From Nocardia sp. (GTDB lineage Bacteria; Actinomycetota; Actinomycetes; Mycobacteriales; Mycobacteriaceae), in assembly GCF_025465275.1 (NCBI RefSeq), contig NZ_JAODNK010000016.1, positions 1 to 64,000 of the forward strand: DNA of 64,000 bases. Reading direction: 5' to 3'. The notes beneath the pieces are model-generated. The model did not search any database, had not been told where the DNA came from, and worked only from the letters and a program-made list of their open reading frames with translations. A program made the position numbers and the translations under genes. Shown in pieces: positions 1-7,038 of this stretch (within the stretch, counting starts at the first letter, position 1; each line of letters begins with the position of its first letter).

Positions 1-293
1 TGCACACCTCCTTCGACCTGGACCGGGCCGCCGTCCTGCGCCTGGCCGCGCACGCGCTGCGTCCGGGCGGGCGGCTGCTGGTCGTCGACCACGGCTCGAC
101 TGCGCCGTGGTCGTGGAATCAGGATCCCGGCGTCCGGTATCCGAGCCCGCGGGAGGTCGCCGCGAGTATCGATCTGGATCCGGCGACCTGGATGGTCGAG
201 CGAGCCGAAGCACCCCGCCGGATCGCGACGGGACCGGACGGCCGCACCGCCGAAGTCACCGACCACGTCCTGCTCATCCGCCGGACTGCCTGA
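1..293 (+). CDS. SAM-dependent methyltransferase, C-terminal part (5' truncated by window edge)
   Basis: The reading frame is open from the first complete codon at position 3 to TGA at 291-293. The visible 96 residues contain the stretch LRPGGRLLVVDHG, typical of the strand after motif III in class I SAM-dependent methyltransferases, and end in a hydrophobic beta strand (DHVLLIRR). The catalytic Rossmann part lies outside the window, so substrate cannot be said. The stop lies 20 bp before the next gene on the same strand, so the two are probably co-transcribed. The class-I methyltransferase assignment is from family knowledge and moderately sure. Confidence 0.6.
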   Translation, partial: HTSFDLDRAAVLRLAAHALRPGGRLLVVDHGSTAPWSWNQDPGVRYPSPREVAASIDLDPATWMVERAEAPRRIATGPDGRTAEVTDHVLLIRRTA

Positions 294-313
294 TCCCGAG
301 GAAGGAGACCACC

Positions 314-814
314 GTGCCCAGCACTGCACATCGCAAGCGCCACAGTGATTCCCGGCCGCCCCGGGCGGGGAGCAGCGAGATCGAAACCCTGCGCGCATTT
401 CTCGACTATCTCCGGGCGTCGATTGCCGCGAAGGTCGACGGCGCCCCCGAACCACAGGTGCGAACGGCCGCGGTGCCGTCGGGCACCAATCTGCTCGGAC
501 TGCTCCAGCACCTGACGTGCGTCGAACGCTCAATGTTCCTGGGGGACAATGTGACCGACTGGCAGTCGACATTCCGGGCAGCAACGGCGGACAGCGTGGC
601 CGATATTGTCGCCCGCTACCGGGAGACGGTCGAGCGGGCGAACGAGGTTCTCGACGGGTGCACGGATCTCGGCGCGCCCGTTCCACGGAAGGAGTCGGAT
701 CGCCCCGCTCCCAGCATCCGCTGGGCGCTCGTTCACATGATCGAGGAGACCGGCCGCCACGCCGGGCACGCAGACATCCTCCGCGAATTGATCGACGGCA
801 CCACCGGGCGCTGA
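314..814 (+). CDS. DinB/DUF664-like four-helix protein
   Basis: This 166-aa protein resembles the DinB/DUF664 fold group, small four-helix proteins including mycothiol-dependent transferases with a three-histidine metal site. Candidate ligands are the histidine in LLQHLTCVE, the one in LVHMIEETGRHAGH, and the last histidine of that stretch. The start is taken as GTG 314 because AGGAAGGAG lies just upstream at 299-307; a longer open frame from 107 overlaps the preceding gene and would need an improbable N-terminus. It probably forms a two-gene unit with the upstream methyltransferase. Substrate unknown. Confidence 0.7.
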   Translation: MPSTAHRKRHSDSRPPRAGSSEIETLRAFLDYLRASIAAKVDGAPEPQVRTAAVPSGTNLLGLLQHLTCVERSMFLGDNVTDWQSTFRAATADSVADIVARYRETVERANEVLDGCTDLGAPVPRKESDRPAPSIRWALVHMIEETGRHAGHADILRELIDGTTGR

Positions 815-820
815 CCGGGA

Positions 821-1291
821 CTACCGAGGAGTGGACGACTTCGGTTCGGCCGCATCGACTTCGAGGAGACGCGTGAGAATCTCGGTGAGCCGCTCGAGGT
901 CCTCGGCGGGGAGACTTCGGATCGCCGGGGGCGGGCGCAGCAGGATGGTGTCGGCGGTTGCGATGGCGTTGTGCCCGGCGGCAGTGAGCGTGACCAGCTT
1001 GCGACGCCGGTCATCGGGGTGCGGTCGGCGTTCGACCAAGCCGTGAGCTTCCAATTTGTCGACGATCAGGGTTGCGTACGGGGCGTCGACGCCATTGGCC
1101 TCCGCGAGTTGGCCGAGGGTCCGCGGTCCGTCGCGAAGCTGGAAGAGGATCTTTCCGCGACCCCCGCCGAGGCGGAATCCAAGCGCCTCGGAGAGCTCGC
1201 CTCGGCGGTTGTGCGCCTCCACGAAACGGTGCATCAGGGCCCATGCCTGCTGGACCGGCTCGGCCGCCGGTCTCGCGGAGTCGTTCACCAC
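821..1291 (-). CDS. MarR-family transcriptional regulator
   Basis: This 156-aa protein has a MarR winged-helix layout: LGQLAEANGVDAPYATLIVDKLEAHGLVERR is helix-turn-helix plus recognition helix, followed by the wing (HPDDRRRKLVTLTAAG, with the DxR motif). Its GTG start at 1291 overlaps the stop of the upstream dehydrogenase gene (1285-1287), so the two are translationally coupled. It probably regulates that operon and itself from the AT-rich divergent promoter near 2010. Ligand unknown. It converges on the DinB-like gene, with 6 bp between the stops. Confidence 0.85.
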   Translation of the reverse strand: MVNDSARPAAEPVQQAWALMHRFVEAHNRRGELSEALGFRLGGGRGKILFQLRDGPRTLGQLAEANGVDAPYATLIVDKLEAHGLVERRPHPDDRRRKLVTLTAAGHNAIATADTILLRPPPAIRSLPAEDLERLTEILTRLLEVDAAEPKSSTPR

Positions 1292-1998
1292 GCGACTGTC
1301 CGGCCGAGGAAGTCGACGTAATGCAGACCGGGTTCCCCCTGCAGGGAGTCGATCGTCTTGACGATGTTCGGGATGCTCTCGTCGATGCCGTACCGGGCGT
1401 CCGGGCCGCCGAGTTCGGTGCGCACCCAGCCGGGAGCCATCAGGACCAGAACGCGATCACCGCTCTGGCGCGCCGCGTAGCTGCGCATGAACATATTGAG
1501 CGCGGCCTTGCTGCCGCGATACACCTCGTGGCCACCGCGCACATTGTCGGCGACGCTGCCCTGGCCCGAGGACATCGCCCCGATGGTGCCCGCGGGCTCG
1601 ACACGGTCCTGCAGCGCCTCGATCACCCGCAGCGGGCCCAGCGCATTCGTGACCATGACGCGGTTGAACTCCTGGGTCGAGGTCTCCGCAACAGTGCCTT
1701 CCGGCTCGTTGGTGACACCGGCGTTCACGAACAGCAGGTCGAACATCCGGTCCGCCAGCCGATCGTGCAGCGCCGCGATCTGCGCGGGCTCGGTGATATC
1801 GACGGATTCGATCTCGATGCGCCCGGCGCTGGTATCAGCCAGGTCGTGCAGCGGGGTGCGACCCGAGCCGCGCACGGTGGCCACGACCTGCCAGCCGTTG
1901 CTCGCCCACTCCTGGGCCAGCGCGAGGCCCAGGCCGCGAGACGCGCCGATCAGAAGCACGCGCTTGCCGGGATCAGAGCTCTTATTAGCTGTAGTCAT
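1285..1998 (-). CDS. Short-chain dehydrogenase/reductase
   Basis: This 237-aa cytosolic SDR has the NAD(P)-binding motif GASRGLG near the N-terminus, the NAG motif in FVNAGVT, and an active-site pattern with a Ser in the MSSG region and YRGSK supplying Tyr and Lys. Length is normal for a classical SDR. ATG 1998 gives a clean N-terminus (MTTANKSS); ATG 2007 three codons earlier is possible and would suit a leaderless transcript, because TTATAT lies about 9 bp upstream. The stop overlaps the start of the downstream MarR gene. Substrate cannot be predicted. Confidence 0.85.
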   Translation of the reverse strand: MTTANKSSDPGKRVLLIGASRGLGLALAQEWASNGWQVVATVRGSGRTPLHDLADTSAGRIEIESVDITEPAQIAALHDRLADRMFDLLFVNAGVTNEPEGTVAETSTQEFNRVMVTNALGPLRVIEALQDRVEPAGTIGAMSSGQGSVADNVRGGHEVYRGSKAALNMFMRSYAARQSGDRVLVLMAPGWVRTELGGPDARYGIDESIPNIVKTIDSLQGEPGLHYVDFLGRTVAW

Positions 1999-2002
1999 AG
2001 CA

Positions 2003-2035
2003 ATCATTGTATGGGATATAATTAAATCTGTACAG
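2003..2035. promoter_or_regulatory. Divergent promoter region between SDR-MarR and PHP genes
   Basis: A strikingly AT-rich patch in otherwise GC-rich DNA. It holds a perfect -10 hexamer TATAAT on the plus strand (2017-2022), about 36 bp before the PHP-gene ATG, and TTATAT on the minus strand at a spacing that suits near-leaderless transcription of the SDR gene. The overlap of the two -10 elements suggests competing divergent promoters and a plausible MarR binding region. No clear -35 was seen. Confidence 0.45.
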
Positions 2036-2057
2036 CAGCTCCAGGCACACTGGAGGC

Positions 2058-3062
2058 ATGGACCCCGTGGTCGCCCTGCGCCGGATCGCGTACTACAAGG
2101 ACCGAGCCCGCGAGGACTCGCGCCGGGTGATGGCCTATCGCAATGCCGCCGATATCGTCGAGCGGCTCGACGATGCTCAGCGGGAGACGCTGGGACGGTC
2201 GAACGGCTGGCAGTCGCTGCCGGGGATCGGCCCGAAGACGGCCACGGTGATCGCGCAGGCATGGGCCGGGCGAGAACCGGACGCTCTGGTCGAATTGCGT
2301 TCCACAGCAAAGGATCTGGGCGGAGGAGCACTGCGGGCGGCGCTCAAGGGCGACCTGCACCTGCACTCGAACTGGTCGGACGGATCAGCGCCCATCGCGG
2401 AGATGATGGCCGCCGCACAGGCATTGGGTCACGAGTACTGCGCGCTCACCGACCACTCGCCCCGGCTGACCGTTGCCAACGGGCTGTCGCCGGACCGGCT
2501 ACGGCAGCAACTCGACGTCATCGACGAACTCCGCGAGCAGTTCGCCCCGATGCGCATTCTCACCGGCATCGAGGTCGACATCCTCGACGACGGCTCGCTC
2601 GACCAGGAACCCGAACTGCTGCAACGGCTCGACATCGTGGTGGCCAGCGTGCACTCCAAGCTCAAGATGGATGCCGCCGCGATGACCAGACGAATGGTGC
2701 GTGCGGTCTCGGGCGGTCAAGCCGACATTCTCGGGCATTGCACCGGCCGGCTCGTCGAGGGCAATCGGGGCACCCGGCCGGAGTCGGCGTTCGACGCCGA
2801 GCAGGTGTTCACCGCCTGTCGTGATCACGGCACCGCCGTCGAGATCAATTCCCGGCCGGAACGCCGCGATCCGCCGACCCGCCTATTGCAGCTGGCACTC
2901 GATATCGGCTGCGACTTCTCCATCGATACCGATGCGCACGCGCCCGGCCAACTCGACTTCCTCGGGTACGGCGCGCAGCGTGCGCTGGACAGCGGCGTGC
3001 CCGCCGAGCGGATCATCAACACCTGGCCTGTGGACAAACTGCTGGCTTGGGCAGGGTCCTGA
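2058..3062 (+). CDS. Helix-hairpin-helix / PHP-domain phosphoesterase (PolX C-terminus-like)
   Basis: This 334-aa protein has an N-terminal helix-hairpin-helix region (LPGIGPKTATVIAQAW, about residues 54-69) followed by a PHP metal-dependent phosphoesterase domain. PHP signatures include DLHLHSNWSDG (about 99-109), LTDHS, HSKLKM, GHCTGR and DTDAHA near the C-terminus, together supplying the usual His/Asp/Glu metal ligands. The layout matches the HhH plus PHP part of DNA polymerase X but without the nucleotidyltransferase domain. It likely acts on nucleic-acid or nucleotide phosphates, perhaps in repair; that is inference. Confidence 0.85.
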   Translation: MDPVVALRRIAYYKDRAREDSRRVMAYRNAADIVERLDDAQRETLGRSNGWQSLPGIGPKTATVIAQAWAGREPDALVELRSTAKDLGGGALRAALKGDLHLHSNWSDGSAPIAEMMAAAQALGHEYCALTDHSPRLTVANGLSPDRLRQQLDVIDELREQFAPMRILTGIEVDILDDGSLDQEPELLQRLDIVVASVHSKLKMDAAAMTRRMVRAVSGGQADILGHCTGRLVEGNRGTRPESAFDAEQVFTACRDHGTAVEINSRPERRDPPTRLLQLALDIGCDFSIDTDAHAPGQLDFLGYGAQRALDSGVPAERIINTWPVDKLLAWAGS

Positions 3063-3085
3063 CACCGGCGCGTAGCCTGTGAGGC

Positions 3086-3883
3086 GTGCCTCTCGATCAC
3101 GGTGACCCGGGCGATGCCCCGTCCACTCCCCCTCCACTGACAGCCATCGCCAATGCTGATCGGCCGTCTCCTGCCGAGGAAGCCAGAACCGTTGTGGCGG
3201 CGACGAATACCGCCACGCTGGCAAGTCTGACGGCGGAGGGTGCGCCCTGGGCTTCCTTCGTCACCTACGGATTGCTCGATGGTCAGCCGGTGCTGTGTGT
3301 CTCGCGGATGGCTGAGCACGGTCGCAATCTCGCCGTTGATCCCCGGGCGAGCCTGTCGATCGTCAGCCCTGATCTGCCGTCCGATCCGCTGGCGGGTTCA
3401 CGAGTCACATTGGCAGGCATAGTCGAACAACCACAGGGTGATGAGGCGGCCGCGGCTCGCGAGGCGCATCTGGCCGCCGTTCCGGCCGCCAAGTACTACA
3501 TCGACTTCAGCGATTTCACGCTGTGGGTCATGCGAGTGGAGCGCGTGCGCTGGGTCGGCGGGTACGGCCGGATGGATTCCGCTACCGCAGCACAGTATTC
3601 CGCCGCAGCACCCGACACGATCGTGTCCGCGGCGGGCCGGGCCATCACGCACCTCAATGACGATCACGCCGATGCCCTGCTCGCCATGGCCCAGGCGCGC
3701 GGCGGTTACCCCGACGCGACGGCCGCCGTCTGCGAGCGCGCCGACCGCTACGGCCTCGACCTGCGTGTCACCACCCCGCGCGGCATCGCCGTCACCCGCA
3801 TCGGCTACGTCTCGCCCCTCGATTCGGTCGGCGAACTCCGTGCCGCCACAGTCGAATTGACCCGGCTTTCGCGCGCGGAGTAG
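3086..3883 (+). CDS. HugZ-like pyridoxamine-phosphate-oxidase-fold protein with DUF2470 domain
   Basis: This 265-aa protein pairs an N-terminal split-barrel flavin/heme-binding fold (TLASLTAEGAPWASFVTYG through WVGGYGRM) with a C-terminal DUF2470 domain marked by ITHLNDDHADALL. This two-domain order is that of HugZ-like heme oxygenases and related proteins of unknown substrate. The GTG 3086 start begins 23 bp after the PHP gene stop, so the genes may share a transcript. Heme degradation is possible from the family, but catalysis cannot be judged from sequence alone. Confidence 0.75.
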   Translation: MPLDHGDPGDAPSTPPPLTAIANADRPSPAEEARTVVAATNTATLASLTAEGAPWASFVTYGLLDGQPVLCVSRMAEHGRNLAVDPRASLSIVSPDLPSDPLAGSRVTLAGIVEQPQGDEAAAAREAHLAAVPAAKYYIDFSDFTLWVMRVERVRWVGGYGRMDSATAAQYSAAAPDTIVSAAGRAITHLNDDHADALLAMAQARGGYPDATAAVCERADRYGLDLRVTTPRGIAVTRIGYVSPLDSVGELRAATVELTRLSRAE

Positions 3884-3963
3884 CAACGACCGCGCGCCGA
3901 TCGAAGCTATCGGCTCGGCCCGTGCCGCCGCTGGTCGAGCATGCTGCCCCGGAAGTCGGCTCG

Positions 3964-4695
3964 CTACACGGCGATCCCTACGAGGTGGCCGATGCAGTAG
4001 GTCACCGCCATCGCGAGTGCCCCGCCGACCGCTATGCGAACGGTCGACGGAAGGGGCGCCGAGCCGCCCAGGCGCGCACTGATATTGCCGGTCAGAATGA
4101 GCGCGACCATAACCGCGGCGAATGTGACGGGTAGTCGGTCGGCGGCGGGCGGCATCAGAATCGCCAGCAAAGGCAGTAGCGCCCCGAGCGTGAACGACAC
4201 TGCCGAGGACAGCGCGGCATGCCAGGGATTGGTGAGATCGTCCGGGTCGATGCCGAGTTCGGCCTCCGCGTGCGCGGCGAAGGCGTCGTGGGCGGTGAGC
4301 TCCTCCGCGACAGCCTGCGCGGTCGCCGCGGTCAGCCCCTTCGCGCGGTAGATAGCGGCGAGTTCGGCGAGCTCGGCCTCGGGCTCTTCGACGAGTTCAC
4401 GACGTTCGGTCGCAAGGAGCGCGCGCTCACTATCACGCTGCGTACTGACCGAAACGTACTCACCCAGGGCCATCGAGACCGCACCGGCGGCCAGCCCCGC
4501 AATGCCCGCGGTAATAATCGGCCCGCGCTCGGAGGTGGCGGCCGCGACGCCGATCACAATGCCCGCGACCGACACGATGCCGTCGTTCGCACCGAGCACC
4601 CCCGCCCGCAACCAGTTCAACCGGGACGCCAGACTGCCCGTATGCGGCTCGGACGCATGCGGCGCGATCGGGTGTTCGGCGAGTTCTTCGCTCAT
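3964..4695 (-). CDS. VIT1/CCC1-family iron/manganese transporter
   Basis: This 243-aa integral membrane protein has the VIT1/CCC1 hallmarks: LRAGVLGANDGIVSVAGIVIGVA forms the first helix with its conserved D-G-I, followed by AGAVSMALGEYVSVSTQRD, then a cytoplasmic acidic helical segment (EAELAELAAIYRAKGLT) that binds metals in this family, and three more hydrophobic helices to the C-terminus. It is expected to export or store Fe2+/Mn2+ across the cytoplasmic membrane. ATG 4695 is chosen over a TTG six codons upstream. It converges on the HugZ-like gene. Confidence 0.88.
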   Translation of the reverse strand: MSEELAEHPIAPHASEPHTGSLASRLNWLRAGVLGANDGIVSVAGIVIGVAAATSERGPIITAGIAGLAAGAVSMALGEYVSVSTQRDSERALLATERRELVEEPEAELAELAAIYRAKGLTAATAQAVAEELTAHDAFAAHAEAELGIDPDDLTNPWHAALSSAVSFTLGALLPLLAILMPPAADRLPVTFAAVMVALILTGNISARLGGSAPLPSTVRIAVGGALAMAVTYCIGHLVGIAV

Positions 4696-4910
4696 AGCGG
4701 TGACCGTAACCAATTCCGCAGCAGCATTCCAGCAATGAGAGCCTCACCAAAGTGAGGTAATGCGTTGCATACCAAGGTATTTCAACCCTAACCTGCGGCC
4801 CGCCGAGCGCACTGCCGCGGACTCCCCACCGGCCGAGCGGGTTTGCCGAGTGTTCATCCTGCTGTGAAAACGACTGGTTGGGTGGGCACATTCGCCGATA
4901 CAGTGCCGGG

Positions 4911-5642
4911 ATGACACGTTTGAATCAGATTGTCGCCGTGGAGAAAGGGATCAAATCCCGGACCTTTTCCGAGCTCACCGAGGCCCATCACCAGCTGGCC
5001 AAGAACCCGCTGCTGAGCGGCATTTCGCGCACCTACCGTCCCAAGGACGAGGAGGGCGAGCAGTTGCCGCCCGAGTCGACGCGCGTACAGGTGAAGTCCG
5101 AGGGCGTTCTGGAGACCACCGCGGAGATCCTGACCAAACTGTTCGATGTGGTGGCAACCAAGGATTGGGCCAACTGCGCGGCGAAAGCCGATGTGGTGGT
5201 GGACGGCCGGACCCTGGTGAAAGACGCGCCCGTCACCTACCTGCTGTTCCTGGAGAAGCAGCTGGTGGATCTGCACACCTTCGTGCGCAAACTACCGGTG
5301 CTGGATGCCTCCGAATCGTGGGAGTACGACGCCTCCGCCGACTGCTACGCGACCGAACCGGTACAGACGGTGCGTACCAAGAAGATTCCGCGCAACCACG
5401 TGAAAGCCGAAGCGACAGAGAAGCATCCGGCGCAGGTCGAGGTGTATCACGAGGATGTGGTGGTCGGCTACTGGCGGACCATCAAGTTCTCCGGCGCGCT
5501 GCCGGCCAAGCGGGTGAACGACCTCACCGAGCGTGTCGAAAAGCTGCAGCACGCAGTCAAGTTCGCGCGCGAGGAGGCCAATAATGCCGAGATCACCCAG
5601 TTGAAGCCGGGCGAGGAGATCTTCGGATATCTGTTTGGCTGA
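4911..5642 (+). CDS. Conserved protein of unknown function upstream of two tRNA-like RNAs
   Basis: This 243-aa soluble protein starts MTRLNQIVAVEKGIKSR. It has no signal peptide or membrane segment. Its first half is charged and helical (SELTEAHHQL) and leads to a strongly conserved-looking block TYRPKDEEGEQLPPESTR; the second half contains VRTKKIPRNHVKAEATEKH and ends with a coiled-coil-like helix (LTERVEKLQHAVKFAREEAN). I do not recognise a characterised domain. I recall near-identical proteins in actinomycetes and their phages, but could not check. Its main interest is position: two permuted tRNA-like RNAs begin 60 bp after the stop, so a role in binding or processing them is a reasonable guess. 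Confidence 0.75.
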   Translation: MTRLNQIVAVEKGIKSRTFSELTEAHHQLAKNPLLSGISRTYRPKDEEGEQLPPESTRVQVKSEGVLETTAEILTKLFDVVATKDWANCAAKADVVVDGRTLVKDAPVTYLLFLEKQLVDLHTFVRKLPVLDASESWEYDASADCYATEPVQTVRTKKIPRNHVKAEATEKHPAQVEVYHEDVVVGYWRTIKFSGALPAKRVNDLTERVEKLQHAVKFAREEANNAEITQLKPGEEIFGYLFG

Positions 5643-5702
5643 CCGGGCCGCCACCGTCTAGTGTCGGTGGTGCGCAATGAGCGCAAGCTGAATCAGAAGT
5701 TC

Positions 5703-5805
5703 AATGTGACAGGCCCAGCGGACAAGTGGAGGTTCGAACCCTCCCCCCGCCACTCGTGGCGGGGTAGCCCAATCGGCAGAGGCACCGCGCCTTCAAATTC
5801 ACATT
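5703..5805 (+). ncRNA. tRNA-like RNA 1, circularly permuted order (Y-RNA/YrlA-like)
   Basis: Read 5' to 3', the parts of a tRNA appear in rotated order. The T-arm comes first (GGAGG 5728-5732, loop TTCGAAC 5733-5739, CCTCC 5740-5744). Next is an acceptor-like stem closed as a hairpin (CCCCGCCA 5745-5752, loop CTCG, TGGCGGGG 5757-5764), then TA, a D-arm (GCC 5767-5769 with GGC 5781-5783, loop containing AATCGG) and A5784. The two outer strands pair in place of an anticodon stem: GCGG 5718-5721 with CCGC 5785-5788, AGGC 5711-5714 with GCCT 5789-5792, AATGTGA 5703-5709 with TCACATT 5799-5805, with a six-base bulge TCAAAT. This is the layout described for bacterial Y RNAs that mimic tRNA. No CCA is encoded. 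Confidence 0.75.
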
Positions 5806-5846
5806 ATCGCTCCAGAATCAGCATTCGCCGCCCAATGCCGAATCGA

Positions 5847-5957
5847 GAGAACGGATTGTCAACGTGGAGGTTGCGGGTTCAACTCCCGCCGGCTCAGCCA
5901 CCAATGGGCCGTAGCTCAATCGCAGAGCACCGCGTTCTTGAGACTGAGTCCGTTCTT
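5847..5957 (+). ncRNA. tRNA-like RNA 2, circularly permuted order (Y-RNA/YrlA-like or permuted tRNA)
   Basis: Same rotated order as the preceding element. T-arm: GCGGG 5873-5877, loop TTCAACT, CCCGC 5885-5889. Acceptor-like stem: CGGCTCA 5890-5896 with TGGGCCG 5905-5911 (7 bp, one wobble) across GCCACCAA. D-arm: GCTC 5914-5917 with GAGC 5925-5928. Variable-loop-like AGGTT 5868-5872. Outer strands: AACGTGG 5861-5867 with CCGCGTT 5930-5936, GTC 5858-5860 with GAC 5942-5944, and AGAACGGA 5848-5855 with TCCGTTCT 5949-5956, with the bulge CTTGA. G5897 plus CCA 5898-5900 sits where a tRNA 3' end would be. Joining TTCTT (5935-5939) to AA (5861-5862) would make a canonical anticodon loop with CTT, so a truly permuted tRNA cannot be excluded. 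Confidence 0.75.
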
Positions 5958-5992
5958 AAACGTGTCGGCATGTTGCAAATGGGCGGACACCG

Positions 5993-6023
5993 AGGCCCCG
6001 GGGCAGGCTAGTCCCCGGGGCTT
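5993..6023 (+). terminator. Strong GC hairpin after the tRNA-like RNAs
   Basis: GCCCCGGGG (5995-6003) pairs with CCCCGGGGC (6013-6021) around a nine-base loop; A-T and G-T pairs extend it outward to 11 bp. There is no U-tract, as is common for actinomycete terminators. It probably ends the transcript that carries the two tRNA-like RNAs. Confidence 0.6.
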
Positions 6024-6231
6024 CCCCATGTCTCCACCGTGGTGATCACCCCTTTTCCAGGCATATCCAACTTGTGACATAACAACATTTCACTAGTTTC
6101 CCGATTCCCTAGACAAGCGTCCAGTAGGTGCCGTTTACTCATACGCCAGATGGCCTGTCACCGCCGAGCGGGACAGGTCATCGATCGATGAGGAATCGGT
6201 TCCGGAAGCCCTGGAACCACCGGAAGGAAAC

Positions 6232-6936
6232 ATGCGCCACACTTCACGATTGCTCGCGGGAATCGCGGCCTCCACCCTGATCGTTGCCGGTGCCGGGACT
6301 GCTCTGACCACCGGAGTCGCGACTGCCGATACGTCGACCTGCTCGGTGACCAGCCATGCCAGCAAGAACGACATCAGCACGGTCGGTATTACACATGTCT
6401 ATGACAAGACCGTCAGCTCCGGTTCCATCGGCGTCGGCACGACCGTCACCTACACGGACGTCATCGGCACCACCGGTATCGGTAATCCCTACGTAAACAC
6501 CATTACCGATTACCCGCCGACCGGTTTCGGCGCGCCTGTCAAGGCATCCATTACCGCATATCACCTCGTCGGCGGTCAGACCTCCGAAGATGTGACGCCA
6601 GAACCGAACGCGGGTGGCTGGAAGGTCACCAGCACCGGCTGGTTCGTCAATTCGGGTAACCCCGTCACCCTGACCATCACCTATGCGGTGCCCTCCAGCG
6701 TGAGCGCCGGTCAGCTGGTCACCAGCGGTGGCATCGGCGTCGCGGGCACGGTCGGCGTCAGCAACAACCTGCCGAATCTGACCGCATGCTTCACCGCGCG
6801 CAGCGCCAATGCCGGTGAATCGCTGCTGGGCAGCCTGGGCAACAACGGCCTCGGCTCCTCGGACGGCCAGCTCAGCTCGACCGGTTCGGTCGGCGACATC
6901 CTCACCGGTGTGCTGAAGAACCTGATCGGCAGCTGA
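6232..6936 (+). CDS. Secreted protein of unknown function
   Basis: This 234-aa protein begins with a Sec signal peptide (basic MRHTSR, hydrophobic LLAGIAASTLIVAGAGTAL, cleavage near VATADT). The mature part is rich in Thr, Ser, Gly and Val with repeated short beta strands (TTVTYTDVIG, NPVTLTITYAVP) and two cysteines likely to form a disulfide, suggesting an extracellular immunoglobulin-like beta sandwich. The C-terminus is Gly/Ser-rich. AGGAAAC lies just before ATG 6232. I do not recognise a named family. It is the first of three consecutive exported proteins. Confidence 0.75.
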   Translation: MRHTSRLLAGIAASTLIVAGAGTALTTGVATADTSTCSVTSHASKNDISTVGITHVYDKTVSSGSIGVGTTVTYTDVIGTTGIGNPYVNTITDYPPTGFGAPVKASITAYHLVGGQTSEDVTPEPNAGGWKVTSTGWFVNSGNPVTLTITYAVPSSVSAGQLVTSGGIGVAGTVGVSNNLPNLTACFTARSANAGESLLGSLGNNGLGSSDGQLSSTGSVGDILTGVLKNLIGS

Positions 6937-6943
6937 TCTCTCC

Positions 6944-6979
6944 GACTGTGGCCGGCAACGCATTTCGCCGGCCACAGTC
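6944..6979. terminator. Perfect 13-bp inverted repeat terminator
   Basis: GACTGTGGCCGGC (6944-6956) and GCCGGCCACAGTC (6967-6979) are exact complements around a ten-base loop, directly after the secreted-protein stop at 6936. No T-run follows. Confidence 0.75.
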
Positions 6980-7038
6980 AGGGTGGGTGGACCCGCCCGG
7001 AATTCCGTCACTATCGAATATTTCCCGAGGATCATTTC

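Noticed and set aside
5701..5712. TTCAATGTGACA matches half of the 15285 palindrome
   Set aside because: Here the bases form the outer stem of the tRNA-like RNA and the second palindrome arm is missing, so a TetR site is unlikely.
5785..5800. CTTCAAA at 5791-5797 resembles the anticodon loop of selenocysteine tRNA
   Set aside because: The flanking bases do not form the needed anticodon stem, there is no U33 in the best alignment, and the 8-bp stem plus short D-arm do not fit a tRNA-Sec layout.
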